From CAZOVB01 sp964583095 (GTDB lineage Bacteria > Planctomycetota > Phycisphaerae > SM23-33), in NCBI GenBank assembly GCA_964583095.1, contig CAZOVB010000034.1, positions 1-45,886 on the forward strand: a stretch of 45,886 bases of DNA, written 5' to 3'. Of this stretch, positions 1 to 9,434 are shown piece by piece; within the stretch, counting starts at the first letter, position 1, and each line of letters opens with the position of its first letter. The position numbers and the translations under genes were made by a program. The notes beneath the pieces are model-generated. The model did not search any database. It was not told the origin of the DNA and worked only from the letters and a program-made list of their open reading frames with translations.

Positions 1-76
1 AGAGAGGAAACGTCCGACGGTGACGCAGACGTTCGTGAAGGGGAAGGATCAGTTTGCGCGCGATCAGGGGGTTCAT
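1..76 (-). CDS. CapK/PaaK-like adenylate-forming ligase family protein, N-terminal fragment
   Basis: Only the first 25 codons lie in the window; the gene runs off its left edge. The ATG (76-74) overlaps the TGA of the upstream glycosyltransferase (75-73) as ATGA, the same coupling seen throughout this operon. The encoded start, MNPLIARKLILPLHERL, resembles the N-terminus of CapK/phenylacetate-CoA-ligase-like proteins found in capsule and exopolysaccharide clusters. That resemblance is from memory and rests on a very short stretch. Members of this family are thought to activate carboxylic acids as adenylates, perhaps for acyl modification of the polymer. It could also be another EPS-cluster protein. 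Confidence 0.5.
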   Translation of the reverse strand, partial: MNPLIARKLILPLHERLRHRRTFPL

Positions 77-2346
77 CTTCGTCTCGTCACTTCCTCGTAG
101 AGCCCGTATATCCTCTCTGCCATCCTATCCAGACTGTAATGCTGAATCACTTTTCTTCTGGCGGCGGCCCCCATGGTCTTTCGCAATTGGCCATCTTCGC
201 TCAGACGTACGATCCTGTCCGAAAGGGTCTCGACATCTCCCGGATCGACCAGGAAACCCTCCACGCCGTCGGTGATGACCTCGGGAATCGCCCCGACACG
301 CGTGACGATTACCCCCAGGCCGGCCGCCATCGCCTCCAGCATGGCCATGGGCAGCCCCTCGGCGTAGCTGGGCAGGCAGAAGAACCCGGCCTGTTCAAGC
401 CTCTCCAGCTTGTCCCGCCCCTTGACGATGCCGATCAGTTCCACCGCCTCGGGCTGGGGAGATTGCCGGATCCGCTGGCTGAGTTTCGACATTTCGCCGG
501 TCGCGGTTTCGTTGCCGGCCAGCTTCCCGCAGACCTCGGAGCACTTCTGCCGGGCCCGGATCAGGGCTTCGACCAGGTCCGAGGCCCCCTTGGGTCGACC
601 GAGATTCCCCAGAAACAACAGGCAACGGTTCGCCTCGACTTTGGTCGGCTCTTCCGGCACGGCCACCCCGTTGGGCACTGCCCGCCACCTGGCCCCGGGG
701 GCAAAGCCCTCGAGCGTCCGGATCCACTGGTTGCTCAGGACGATCACGGCGTCAGCCCGGGTCAACATCAACCGTGCAATACGCCTGCCTGCCCAAGGGA
801 GTTTGTCCAGAAACTGCTTGAACCTGCCCCCGTGCACGTGCCAGACCACCCTCGAGCCAAGCCCCCTGGCCACCAGAGCGTGCAGACAGTCGCGAAAGAA
901 CGTGAACCCACTGCAAGTGTGGATGTGCGTTATCTTATCTTGGCCGGACGAGAGGGACTTGATGATCCTTCCAACCAGGCTCACCTGGGCGCCAACACCA
1001 GCAAGGAAGGACCTGCCCTCCCGCGTGGTCTTGGCGTTGTGAATTACCCTCAGGTCGCACAGATCCGCCAGTCGACTTTCACAAAGCAGATTGGTCACCG
1101 TGGCCATCCCCCCCGTTAGAGGATATCGCGGCCCCAGCATGACAACGCCGGGTCTGGCCTCTTCTGAAGGACGCTCTCCGCTTATGGGCATGATCTTTCT
1201 GAACAGGGCCATGTACTGCTTTGCCATTGAAGAAGCGCTATACTGCGCACGAACCCGTTCGGCAGCCAGCTTCCCCAAGCATTTCCGTTTCTCCGGCTTC
1301 TCCACGAGTTCACGAAGGACATGCGCCAGAATCTTCGCATTTCCAGCGGGGACGATCTTTCCATATCGCCCCGAGCCAAGCACATCGGCTATATCCCCGA
1401 CATCGCTGGCCACACAAGCAAGCCCAGCCGACATAGCCTCCAGAAGGGCCATGGGCAAACCCTCCGTAAGACTGGGCAGAACATACAGATCTGCCCCGGA
1501 TAGCACAGCCTGAAGATCGCTGCGCATGCCGAGCAAACGGAAGCGTTCTGCGAGTCCTCGGGCTTCCAGCTTTTCTTCCAGGAGCCGGGCATAGTTGGAA
1601 TCATCGATTCGACCCGCCACTGCGACAACGAAGTCTTCTTCCACCTCTGAGAACAATTTTTCGGTAGCATCGAGCAGCTCGATGTATCCCTTTTCGGGCT
1701 TGATATTGCCGACTGCAAGGATCACAGTGGTTTCATCTGCAATCCCAAGTTCCTTCCTGAACAGGTCTCTCAGACGAGGATCCCATTTGACCGGGGTAAT
1801 GCCGTTACGGATCACATCCACCGGAATCTGCCACCCGAACAACTGCCGATATGCTTCCCCGACAGACGGAGACACGGCCGTCACGGCCTGAACATCCCGG
1901 GCCAGAAATCGTTCGATCCGACCAAGGCTCTTTGTTGAGTGCAGCAATCCGTGTGCCGTGAACACTACGGGGGAGCGATGCGAGATCGTCTTGGCGGCAT
2001 GAACGTATTTTAAAGACGCCCGGTCATGAACGTTGATGACGTCCAGCTTTCCTGTATCGATCCAGGTGGCCAAGCGAAGAAGGCCCGATATGTCCATCCT
2101 GCCTGTGGATTCGATTGAACAAACGCTGATGCCTTCATCGACCAATTGCTTTCCGAACTCACCTGAGTCTCGCATGCAGCACACGCGAACCGTCGCTCCA
2201 AGCATTCGAAAGTTCCGCGCCAGATGGCACACCACCCGCTCTTTGCCCCCCGGCACAAGGCGATCGACTACAAGGCCAATGCGCATGATTCTCTTCGTAT
2301 CCTCTTGAGGGGAAGGCCTGGCATTTTGCATCTCTGCTTTAATCAT
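73..2346 (-). CDS. Tandem GT4-GT4 glycosyltransferase (two-domain fusion)
   Basis: A 757-residue protein made of two complete GT-B family 4 glycosyltransferases in one chain. Domain 1 covers about residues 20-385 and has the retaining-GT4 E-x7-E motif at E295/E303 (TEGLPMALLE). Domain 2 runs from about 398 to the end, starts again with a Rossmann-like strand and a TGGM loop, and carries its own E-x7-E at E663/E671 (AEGLPMAMLE). Each half is about the size of a free-standing GT4 enzyme, so both could be active and add consecutive sugars to the lipid-linked repeat unit on the cytoplasmic face. The ATG at 2346 overlaps the TGA of the polymerase gene (ATGA). An internal ATG at residue 21 would also be a plausible start. 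The donor sugars cannot be read from sequence. Confidence 0.9.
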   Translation of the reverse strand: MIKAEMQNARPSPQEDTKRIMRIGLVVDRLVPGGKERVVCHLARNFRMLGATVRVCCMRDSGEFGKQLVDEGISVCSIESTGRMDISGLLRLATWIDTGKLDVINVHDRASLKYVHAAKTISHRSPVVFTAHGLLHSTKSLGRIERFLARDVQAVTAVSPSVGEAYRQLFGWQIPVDVIRNGITPVKWDPRLRDLFRKELGIADETTVILAVGNIKPEKGYIELLDATEKLFSEVEEDFVVAVAGRIDDSNYARLLEEKLEARGLAERFRLLGMRSDLQAVLSGADLYVLPSLTEGLPMALLEAMSAGLACVASDVGDIADVLGSGRYGKIVPAGNAKILAHVLRELVEKPEKRKCLGKLAAERVRAQYSASSMAKQYMALFRKIMPISGERPSEEARPGVVMLGPRYPLTGGMATVTNLLCESRLADLCDLRVIHNAKTTREGRSFLAGVGAQVSLVGRIIKSLSSGQDKITHIHTCSGFTFFRDCLHALVARGLGSRVVWHVHGGRFKQFLDKLPWAGRRIARLMLTRADAVIVLSNQWIRTLEGFAPGARWRAVPNGVAVPEEPTKVEANRCLLFLGNLGRPKGASDLVEALIRARQKCSEVCGKLAGNETATGEMSKLSQRIRQSPQPEAVELIGIVKGRDKLERLEQAGFFCLPSYAEGLPMAMLEAMAAGLGVIVTRVGAIPEVITDGVEGFLVDPGDVETLSDRIVRLSEDGQLRKTMGAAARRKVIQHYSLDRMAERIYGLYEEVTRRR

Positions 2347-3677
2347 GCCGAAGACACAGCCCCAAGTGGCCCGACATCCTCTTCAGTCTCCTCATCGGTT
2401 CCAAGCGACTGCACCGCCCGCTGCATCATGGCTGGGAAAAGAAGGAACCACCACTGCATTTCGGCGTACAGCCTGGAAATCGTGAGGCCACAGACAGCCA
2501 TCGCCACCAACCCGAGAAAGAAGCCATAGGATAAAAGTTTTGCGTCTCTCTGTTCCTGGCCCAAAGTATAGATCTCTTCTGAGCGAACTTTCCCAAGAAC
2601 CCACAGTCGCCAGCCTCCCAAAACCATGATCAGGAGAAACAGCCCCAACCCCAACCATCCCAACTCACCTAAAGCCAGGAAGTATGAACTGTGAGCATCC
2701 CTGCCGGTATACTTTTCGTTGTACTGCCCGATGTACTGGTCAAAGTTATCAGGCCCGACACCCATCGGATAGTCCTTGGACATTTCCAGGGTGGCAATCC
2801 AGGTGTCAATTCGCCCTTGGGCCGAGGCGTCACGCTCTCCTTCCTGGGACTGAATGGTTTCAGTCCTCTCCCAGAACCCTTCATCGGTCAGCGCATAACC
2901 CCCGACTGCTACAACAATCAGGCCGCTCAGTATCTTGAGTCTGTGCTTTTTCGGAGCTCGAACAACTGCCAAGACAGCGACGACGGCAGCAGCAATTACA
3001 GCCCCTCGGCTGCGAGTGGCAACGATGCCATTGACAGTGAACACACCTGCAAGCACTGCGAACACCTTGCCCTTCCACTTGCTTGTAATAAACATGACTC
3101 CAGCCAACGGAAGGAACGCCAGCAAAAACGCTCCCAAACCATTCGCTTCTCTGAAATCAGGACCTCCTATTCCTTCGATTCGTCCTTTGTGAAGATATCC
3201 AACGTCAGAGAATATATAGTAGCCCAGAAAGAGACACCCGAACAGGAATGTCCAGACCAGTATCCTCACACGTCGAACGGTTGTGCATAGATGAGTGATT
3301 ACGAGCCCCATGAGCAGGACTTTGGTAAATTTCAGGGGAATCGGATCGATGTTCGGCATCGATCGCAGCGGAGGTCTGATCAGACTGTAGGCTGACACAA
3401 ACACAAGAAAGAGCAGAGCAATCTTCTCCACCAGAAAAGCCACAGATCCCCGTCTGTTATGCTTCCACCAGTGGAGTATCAAGCCGATTGAAGTCGCCAA
3501 GGCCAACACCAGAGAGAAACGGATTCCCGTTTGTTTCAGCGGAGCGCCGAACCACATTCCTTCCGGACCCAAGCAATAGTGGATTACATAGCCAACAATT
3601 CCCATCAGTGGTTTGAAAACAGCACCAATGACACAGACTGCAAAGAATACGAGAAATGCAAGGGCGGTCAGGGACAC
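2343..3677 (-). CDS. O-antigen polymerase/ligase family membrane protein (Wzy/WaaL-like)
   Basis: A 444-residue polytopic membrane protein with about ten hydrophobic segments. A large soluble loop in the second half (about residues 270-335) precedes the last membrane helices and carries a GVGPDNF element typical of the O-antigen ligase/polymerase (Wzy_C) superfamily. In a Wzx/Wzy locus this is the obvious candidate for the polymerase that joins flipped repeat units in the periplasm. A ligase role is less likely but cannot be excluded. The start is GTG at 3677, with GGAGG eight bases upstream. It is coupled to the downstream tandem GT4 by a 4-base overlap. Base composition is lower in GC than the export genes at the other end of the locus, as is usual for polymerases and flippases. 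Confidence 0.85.
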   Translation of the reverse strand: MSLTALAFLVFFAVCVIGAVFKPLMGIVGYVIHYCLGPEGMWFGAPLKQTGIRFSLVLALATSIGLILHWWKHNRRGSVAFLVEKIALLFLVFVSAYSLIRPPLRSMPNIDPIPLKFTKVLLMGLVITHLCTTVRRVRILVWTFLFGCLFLGYYIFSDVGYLHKGRIEGIGGPDFREANGLGAFLLAFLPLAGVMFITSKWKGKVFAVLAGVFTVNGIVATRSRGAVIAAAVVAVLAVVRAPKKHRLKILSGLIVVAVGGYALTDEGFWERTETIQSQEGERDASAQGRIDTWIATLEMSKDYPMGVGPDNFDQYIGQYNEKYTGRDAHSSYFLALGELGWLGLGLFLLIMVLGGWRLWVLGKVRSEEIYTLGQEQRDAKLLSYGFFLGLVAMAVCGLTISRLYAEMQWWFLLFPAMMQRAVQSLGTDEETEEDVGPLGAVSSA

Positions 3678-3764
3678 TTCACAGTCCTCCGAAAGCGCAG
3701 TTGTGTACCATTCCAGTATAAGACGAAGACCTCTGTCCCAGGCACATTGATTTTGTCGTAAGCG

Positions 3765-4955
3765 TCATAGACGGACACCGTTTGGAGGCTGACATCGCAG
3801 GCTGTCAGGCGATTCTGCGATCCCCATAAGCCTCTCAACAGCACCTTCCCATGAATAGGAACACTCAACGGTCTTTCTGCCGGTCTGCCCCAGTCTCTCG
3901 CCTTTCTCGGGATCCTTCAGCACTTTCTCAATTGCTTGCGCAAATTCGACGGGGTCTTCGCAAATCATGCAATTCTCAGAACTGGCCTGGGAAATCCCTT
4001 CCACTGCCAACGGGGTCGCTACGACCGGAGCCGACGCAGCCCAAGCTTCCAGAACCTTGTTCTTTATACCTGTTCCGCTCACCATTGGAATCGCCACGAC
4101 CGATGCACTCCAAAGATACTCGCGCACATCCGGAACACTTCCTGTCACCGTAACTCTTGCAGACGACAACGCCTGAAGTTGCGGGGTCGGCTCTGCTCCA
4201 ACCAGGACAATTCGGGCCTCTGGAATCCGCTTCCACAGGGCCGGCCCCACGACTTCAACCAGATACCTGGCAGCCCGTTCGTTGTTGGGGTTGGCCATGT
4301 TACCGAGGAACACAATCGATGGCTCAGCTCGATGCCGGGACAGATCATCAGGCCTTTTGAAGAATTCAGTGTCGACACCATTAGGAATCGAGTACGTCGA
4401 CATCCCGGGATTCCTGTCCAGAAATCCTTTGCAGTCTGCCTCGCTGACAAAAACCACCGCGTCTGCGTACTTTCGGAACTTCCTTTCGTATCGCTTCTGC
4501 CCCAACGAAAGCTTTGCCATTCGAAGCCGATCCCAAATACTCGGGCTCTCCAACCGGCGATAATGCTCACGCAGAGGATCGTCCACCATGTCCACGATCA
4601 CTCGGTTTCCTGCCGAGGCTTCCGGCGCGTATTGCATCATCCTTGCTCCAAACAGCACCACGAACTCGGCTTCTCGACAATGCTTCGCGATAGGAGCACA
4701 CCATTCCTCTTCAAATAGATATGCAGACAATAATGTTCGGCCTGTGCCAGAGGATCCTGCTTCTTTGCAGGTGAATAGGCTAACACTCACGTCAATGTCT
4801 CTGTAAGCATCGACTCCAGCTTCTGAATCGCCTCGAGAAAGCAGACACACCTTTTCCCCTGCATGAGCCAAGCCACGTGCCAGATGATATACGCGAAGCC
4901 AGCTTCCATGTACGATCGGCCACGGAAAAGAATATGTTGCAAATAGCCATTTCAT
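3765..4955 (-). CDS. GT4 glycosyltransferase related to the PEP-CTERM/EpsH1 sugar transferase (STP1-like)
   Basis: A 396-residue GT-B glycosyltransferase. The N-terminus (FATYSFPWPIVHGSWLRVY) and the C-terminal block GSVPDVREYL followed by GIKNKVLEAWAAS closely parallel the STP1-type enzyme at 14485-15723 of this window, so the two look like paralogues. IPNGVDTEFF at about residue 195 is the usual GT4 acceptor-side loop. It presumably transfers a sugar to the growing undecaprenyl-linked repeat. It sits between a methyltransferase and the polymerase with 86 bp before the polymerase start, and nothing was recognised in that gap. Donor and linkage are unknown. Confidence 0.85.
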   Translation of the reverse strand: MKWLFATYSFPWPIVHGSWLRVYHLARGLAHAGEKVCLLSRGDSEAGVDAYRDIDVSVSLFTCKEAGSSGTGRTLLSAYLFEEEWCAPIAKHCREAEFVVLFGARMMQYAPEASAGNRVIVDMVDDPLREHYRRLESPSIWDRLRMAKLSLGQKRYERKFRKYADAVVFVSEADCKGFLDRNPGMSTYSIPNGVDTEFFKRPDDLSRHRAEPSIVFLGNMANPNNERAARYLVEVVGPALWKRIPEARIVLVGAEPTPQLQALSSARVTVTGSVPDVREYLWSASVVAIPMVSGTGIKNKVLEAWAASAPVVATPLAVEGISQASSENCMICEDPVEFAQAIEKVLKDPEKGERLGQTGRKTVECSYSWEGAVERLMGIAESPDSLRCQPPNGVRL

Positions 4956-5018
4956 CTTAAGCCAATCCTATTCCTTCTTGTTGTTGGCTACTGCTCAGTC
5001 AGTAATCAGTTTTCCGGA

Positions 5019-5831
5019 TCATAACGGCTTCACTGCAGCGTATGAGCAACACGGGCGCAGAACGTCAGCCAGCAGCTTGGTCACAGGAGTGGATCGTATG
5101 ATCGCAAAAGACCTGCGTTTTCCAACAGACGAACCAGGGGCCAGTGGAAGCGACCATCGGTCGAAAACAGTCCTGAACCCGGATTTCCGAAGCATCCGAC
5201 GCGCTTTCCAAGGCGTAAACCAATGAATGGCAGGCCGTTGTGTGTGTCCCACCAAATGAGGACGACTTTCGCACGCCCACTTCATGATCCGACGTTTCAA
5301 CCTATCAGGATACCAGCCAAACAGAGGAACTCCTTGGATTTCCTGCTGCTTTGGGCAGACACTGCTTGCCGTCAGGAACCAGAATACTCCACCGGGCTTC
5401 AGTACCCGATACGCTTCGTCAAAAGCCCTCTGAGCATCATCAACATGCTCAATCACGCTCATTGCGTGCACAATGTCAAACGTTCTTTCGTCAAACGGAA
5501 GCATCTCAGCCGTGCCGTGGCGAATATCGAGAATCATGTCGAGCGATCTTCCAAACTCCCTCGACATTTCTATTGCAGGCCCCCATGGCTCTACACCTGC
5601 TGCTTCGAACCCCATTTCCTTACAGGCAGCGACAAAACGTCCCTGTGCCGCGCCGACATCAAGAATTCGACTTCCAGAACTAAACGAGCCCAGCTGTGCC
5701 AGCCGCGGCAGAAGATTTGCCGCATTGGCCTTGGCCTTGGGATAGCGTCTCTTGACCTCTTCGAGGTCAAGAGTCTCCATAGCCTGCATACTTGCACTGG
5801 CCTTTCTGCCTTTATTAGATGCCTCTTTCAT
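5019..5831 (-). CDS. Class I SAM-dependent methyltransferase
   Basis: A 270-residue Rossmann-fold methyltransferase. The SAM-binding glycine loop reads ILDVGAAQGRF (about residue 55), followed by the acidic strand-2 region and the post-I HAMSVIEHVDDAQRAFDEAYRVLKPGG segment, described here by its ends VIEHV and LKPGG, characteristic of Methyltransf_11/UbiG-like enzymes. In this locus it probably O-methylates a sugar or caps the chain. The start at 5831 was chosen because its ATG shares a base with the TAA of the preceding GT9 gene (TAATG) and has AAGG six bases upstream. The frame stays open upstream to 5918 but that would overlap the GT9 gene by 88 bp. Confidence 0.85.
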   Translation of the reverse strand: MKEASNKGRKASASMQAMETLDLEEVKRRYPKAKANAANLLPRLAQLGSFSSGSRILDVGAAQGRFVAACKEMGFEAAGVEPWGPAIEMSREFGRSLDMILDIRHGTAEMLPFDERTFDIVHAMSVIEHVDDAQRAFDEAYRVLKPGGVFWFLTASSVCPKQQEIQGVPLFGWYPDRLKRRIMKWACESRPHLVGHTQRPAIHWFTPWKARRMLRKSGFRTVFDRWSLPLAPGSSVGKRRSFAIIRSTPVTKLLADVLRPCCSYAAVKPL

Positions 5832-6958
5832 TAGCCTTGCCACCATTCCGAGTCGGTCGCTTCCAGCAAATCCCATACGCTCGAACAAATCTCCTCTGAG
5901 TCCAGCACATCCATGCAACTGGGGTTCTCATCGCAACTCCGCCGATAGCACGGCGAGCAGGGATGTGTGGTTACGATCTTTCTGCCCCGTTCGAACAGGT
6001 CGATTTCCTGTTCGCACGTCGGGCCAAACAAAGCCACCACGGGCACCTTCTGGGAAATCGCGCAGTGCATCGCCAGCGTGTCTCCCGCAACGACCACGTC
6101 GCACTGACCCACGATGGCGGTAAACTCCAGCTCCGTGTTGTCGCTGCCGGTCTGCAAGACCTCGGGGCCCAACTGTTCGGCGAGCAGGCGGTTGGTTTCC
6201 GCCTCATCCGGGCCGCCCAGCAGGGCGATCCGACAGCCTCGCTGCATCAGGATCTTTGCAATCTCCACCCAGTGCGAGGGACGCGGGGCCTTGTGAGCGA
6301 AAACCCGGCCGGCTCCGGTGTTGAGGCCCACGATCGGCGATTCGCTGCTGCCAAGAGGAGAGAAAATCTCCTCGGCTTTGCGGCGGTCTTCCGGGCCGGG
6401 GTACAGCAGATAAGGCTCCCGGACATATTCGATGCCCAGTGCTTCGTGGATCAGTTCGGGGTACGTCTTGCGGTTGTGATGGAACTTGAGATCGTCGTCC
6501 AGGCCCAGGCGGAAATAGGGCTCGCACCGCTCGTCGGTGGGCTCGGGCGTCCCCCAGGCTGACATGCGGATCCCACGCTTGTCCTCGCACTGTATGGCAT
6601 TGCACAGGCCTGTCGGGCCCGGCTCCTTGTCAAGGGAGATCACCAGGTCGAAGGACTGGTTCTCCAGTGCACTGACCCCCTCGGCATCGAAGACGAACAG
6701 CCGGTCGATCTGCGGATGGTTCCGGAGAATCCGAACGCCGTTGGGTTTGGAGATCCACGTGATGTGCGACTGGGGCCAGGCCGCCTTGAGACTCGGCAGC
6801 AGGCTCACCGTGCGCACCACGTCGCCCAAGGCGCCCAGCTTGATGATCACGATCCGCTTGCCCATCGGATCGTAGTGCTCGCAGCGACAGAGGCACTTGT
6901 ACTTGCAGGGCCTGTCGCCGATGTAGTGCCGGCAGTCGCGAGCGATTTCAAATGACAT
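5831..6958 (-). CDS. Glycosyltransferase family 9 (heptosyltransferase-like) with cysteine-rich ends
   Basis: A 375-residue GT9 enzyme. The IIKLGALGDVVRT motif near residue 37 is the classical ADP-heptose:LPS heptosyltransferase N-terminal signature. The C-terminal half carries GLNTGAG and the conserved ALFGPT and SPCY elements of the family. It probably transfers a heptose or related sugar. Unusual are the cysteine clusters outside the catalytic core: C9, C18, C22, C24 and C26 precede the first beta strand, and another set (CSPCYRRSC...C...C) lies in the last 45 residues. These could bind a metal or form a stabilising cluster. It starts three bases after the upstream GT4 gene and shares a TAATG junction with the downstream methyltransferase. 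Confidence 0.88.
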   Translation of the reverse strand: MSFEIARDCRHYIGDRPCKYKCLCRCEHYDPMGKRIVIIKLGALGDVVRTVSLLPSLKAAWPQSHITWISKPNGVRILRNHPQIDRLFVFDAEGVSALENQSFDLVISLDKEPGPTGLCNAIQCEDKRGIRMSAWGTPEPTDERCEPYFRLGLDDDLKFHHNRKTYPELIHEALGIEYVREPYLLYPGPEDRRKAEEIFSPLGSSESPIVGLNTGAGRVFAHKAPRPSHWVEIAKILMQRGCRIALLGGPDEAETNRLLAEQLGPEVLQTGSDNTELEFTAIVGQCDVVVAGDTLAMHCAISQKVPVVALFGPTCEQEIDLFERGRKIVTTHPCSPCYRRSCDENPSCMDVLDSEEICSSVWDLLEATDSEWWQG

Positions 6959-6961
6959 TGG

Positions 6962-8146
6962 CTATTCCGCCTCTTGGACAACCTTCTCGAAAACATCCAA
7001 CGCCCGGCGAGCCGTGGCCTGCCAGGTGAATTCTTCCACGCGGGCCAGTCCCTTGCGGACCAGCGAGTCCCGAAGCTCTGTATCCTTCAGCAGCCTCTCC
7101 AGACCCGCCGCAATGGCATCCACATCATACGGGTCGGCCAGCAAGGCCGCGTCGCCGGCCACTTCCGGAACGCTGGTGGTATTGCCCGCCAGCACAGCCG
7201 TACCGCAACGAAAACCGTCCAGCACCGGCAGGCCGAAACCCTCTGCCAGCGTCGGATAACACAAGACCTCAGCCCCGCTGATCAGGGCTGACATGTCCTC
7301 TTCCGGCGCAAAGCCGTGCAGGTGCATCGATTCCCAGGCCGGTTGGTCCGACCAGGCATCCCGGGCCCGGCTGCGAACCGGATCCGGCATACCGACGACC
7401 ACCAGGTGGTATTCTTCGCGAAGATCCGCGCCGAGCCGACTGCAGGCTTCGAGAATCCGCTTGCCGTTCTTTCGCTTGTCCGCGCCGCTGAAGGCAAGGA
7501 CGTACTTCTGCTCAGCTCGACCCGTGTACTTCCGACGGATCCCGGCCAGCACTTCGGCGTCCTCGACCTGTTCGTATTTGGCATCGGCCGCCCAGAAGTT
7601 TACATCAATCCTATCGGCCGATACGCCAAAGACTTCCACGATTCTTTCCTTGCTGTACGTGCTGGGCGTAAGAATCCGCGACGCCGCCCGTGCCGCTGAC
7701 CCCACCCGACTGGCCCACTGAGATGAGTCCGCGACCTCCAATCCCGGCTCCAGCGGGATCAGGTCGTGAATCGTCAAAACCATCGGAACCCGCGACTTCT
7801 CGGGGCCGGTATTGGCCGGGCAGTGCAGGACATCCGCCCGCAGCCTGGCCGCCGCCCGGGGCAGAGCCTTCCTCTCCCACCGATGCCACCTATCCCCCCA
7901 GGTATCCACGATCTCCTGCTTGAACGCCGGCAAGTCCGCAAACGGATCGTCCTTGCCCTTCCCCCGGTGAACCAACACAAACTCCCACCCCGGCCTCATC
8001 TGCGCCATCGTCCGATACAGATCAATCAGATTCTTCCCCGTCCCCCGCCGGGCAGACGAATACACCGTCCTGGCATCCAGAGCGATACGAATACCGTCCT
8101 CTGAGTCCCGAAGCTTATGTGGGGAAACTTGCGTCGGTCTGTCCAT
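6962..8146 (-). CDS. GT4 glycosyltransferase
   Basis: A 394-residue GT4 family enzyme. The N-terminal domain begins IRIALDARTVYSSARRGTG, the usual first strand and glycine loop of this subgroup. The C-terminal donor-binding domain shows SGAEVLCYPTLAEGFGLPVLDG, given here as the acidic AEGFGLPVLD signature, where the second glutamate of the E-x7-E motif is replaced by aspartate, as in many mannosyltransferase-like GT4s. It likely adds one sugar of the repeat unit. Its ATG overlaps the TAA of the upstream GT4 gene (TAATG at 8148-8144), and the GT9 gene follows after three bases, so translation is probably coupled. Local GC content is high compared with the polymerase and flippase genes. Confidence 0.88.
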   Translation of the reverse strand: MDRPTQVSPHKLRDSEDGIRIALDARTVYSSARRGTGKNLIDLYRTMAQMRPGWEFVLVHRGKGKDDPFADLPAFKQEIVDTWGDRWHRWERKALPRAAARLRADVLHCPANTGPEKSRVPMVLTIHDLIPLEPGLEVADSSQWASRVGSAARAASRILTPSTYSKERIVEVFGVSADRIDVNFWAADAKYEQVEDAEVLAGIRRKYTGRAEQKYVLAFSGADKRKNGKRILEACSRLGADLREEYHLVVVGMPDPVRSRARDAWSDQPAWESMHLHGFAPEEDMSALISGAEVLCYPTLAEGFGLPVLDGFRCGTAVLAGNTTSVPEVAGDAALLADPYDVDAIAAGLERLLKDTELRDSLVRKGLARVEEFTWQATARRALDVFEKVVQEAE

Positions 8147-9402
8147 TAGATTTTCCCTTCAAGTTGCGACCCGGCTGAACGATCCAGGCCAGCCAACTCG
8201 ATAACTACCTCTTCCACAGAATCAATGTAGGATTCAAGAGCATGACATTGACGTGCCCGCCGCCGGGCACTGTTACCCATCGTCCGGCACAACTGCCTGT
8301 CGAGGCAGAGCTTCTGCATTTGTGCTGCCAGGTGCCCTGTTTGCGTAAGATCGTAGGTCAAACCCTCGGTGCCTTCTTCGATGATATCGGTAAGGGGGCT
8401 GATGATCCTGGGAAACTCTCCGATCGGGCCGATCAGCGGCAGGCCGGCAGACATGGCCTCCAGGTATACGTTGGGATAGTTGTCATACCAGGCTGCGTGG
8501 ACGAACACATCGGCCGCGCTGTAGACAGATGGCATATCTTTTCGGGCGCCGAGCAGGTGAACCCGACCTTCCATTCCATGTTGGAGTATCCGGGTTTCAA
8601 GGTTCGGCCTTTCCGGACCGGAACCGCAGATCCACAGCCAGGCTCTCTGGTCGCCGCAACGGGCAAACTCCTCGATGATGTGCCCGAAGTTTTTGTTGCT
8701 GTCCAGATGCCCCACGGCCAGGAAGACCAGCGTGTCTTCGTCGCAGCCTAACTCTTGGCGAATCTCTTGCCGGCTGCAGGTCGGTCGGGACCGGTCAGGT
8801 GCGGGGGTGGGGATGATCCGGAGCCGGGGCTCTGCTTCCGGACAGAAGGCTGTGACATCCTGCACAACTGAACGGGACTGAACGATGATCCGGTCGGCAG
8901 CCTTGCAGGCCTTGTGCTCCAGCCGCTTTGTCAGCAGAAGGTTGATCCGGGGCCAGAACCCTTTCTCGACCAGTCCTCCAACAACCAGGCAGCGCCACAG
9001 CAGACAAGGGAACGCGTAGATGATCGGCAGTTCCGGCCAGACGGCCCGGGCAGCGGTCACATGGTAGGGAGATACCGCGATGAGCAGGTCGGGCCTGTCC
9101 ATCCGGGAAAAGACGCTCTTGAGATGTCGCTCGGCGGCCAGGGCAACCAGACGCCAGAGCCGCCCCGCATCGAAAGGGACTCTCTGGACCGGGAGGCCCT
9201 GGATGTCTCTGATTTCATTCTCTGACCCGCTGTCGTCCTTGCACAATATCCTGGTGGAGTAGCCCCGAGCCATCAAACCCCGAGCCAGTGTCAGCGCACG
9301 GGTGACGCCTCCTCCTCCGAACCGTACGTCGGAAAAGCACGCCAGGAGTATGTTCAGACTATCATCCATCAAACGCGTCAGTTGCTCTTTGCCAAAAGAC
9401 AC
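8146..9402 (-). CDS. GT4 glycosyltransferase
   Basis: A 418-residue GT-B enzyme of family 4. A glycine-rich loop FGGGGVTRALTLARGL lies near residue 28, a VGHLDSNKNF donor-domain start near 230, and AAWYDNYPNVYLEAMSAGLP near 310, containing the YPNVYLEA form of the GT4 C-terminal motif. It presumably acts on the cytoplasmic face of the inner membrane on the lipid-linked repeat. The ATG at 9402 is used here; an alternative ATG eleven codons in (9369) directly precedes the first beta strand. It is coupled to the next gene by TAATG. Substrate not predictable. Confidence 0.87.
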   Translation of the reverse strand: MSFGKEQLTRLMDDSLNILLACFSDVRFGGGGVTRALTLARGLMARGYSTRILCKDDSGSENEIRDIQGLPVQRVPFDAGRLWRLVALAAERHLKSVFSRMDRPDLLIAVSPYHVTAARAVWPELPIIYAFPCLLWRCLVVGGLVEKGFWPRINLLLTKRLEHKACKAADRIIVQSRSVVQDVTAFCPEAEPRLRIIPTPAPDRSRPTCSRQEIRQELGCDEDTLVFLAVGHLDSNKNFGHIIEEFARCGDQRAWLWICGSGPERPNLETRILQHGMEGRVHLLGARKDMPSVYSAADVFVHAAWYDNYPNVYLEAMSAGLPLIGPIGEFPRIISPLTDIIEEGTEGLTYDLTQTGHLAAQMQKLCLDRQLCRTMGNSARRRARQCHALESYIDSVEEVVIELAGLDRSAGSQLEGKI

Positions 9403-9434
9403 CTCGGGATTTCTCCCGCAGACTGTGCCAACGA

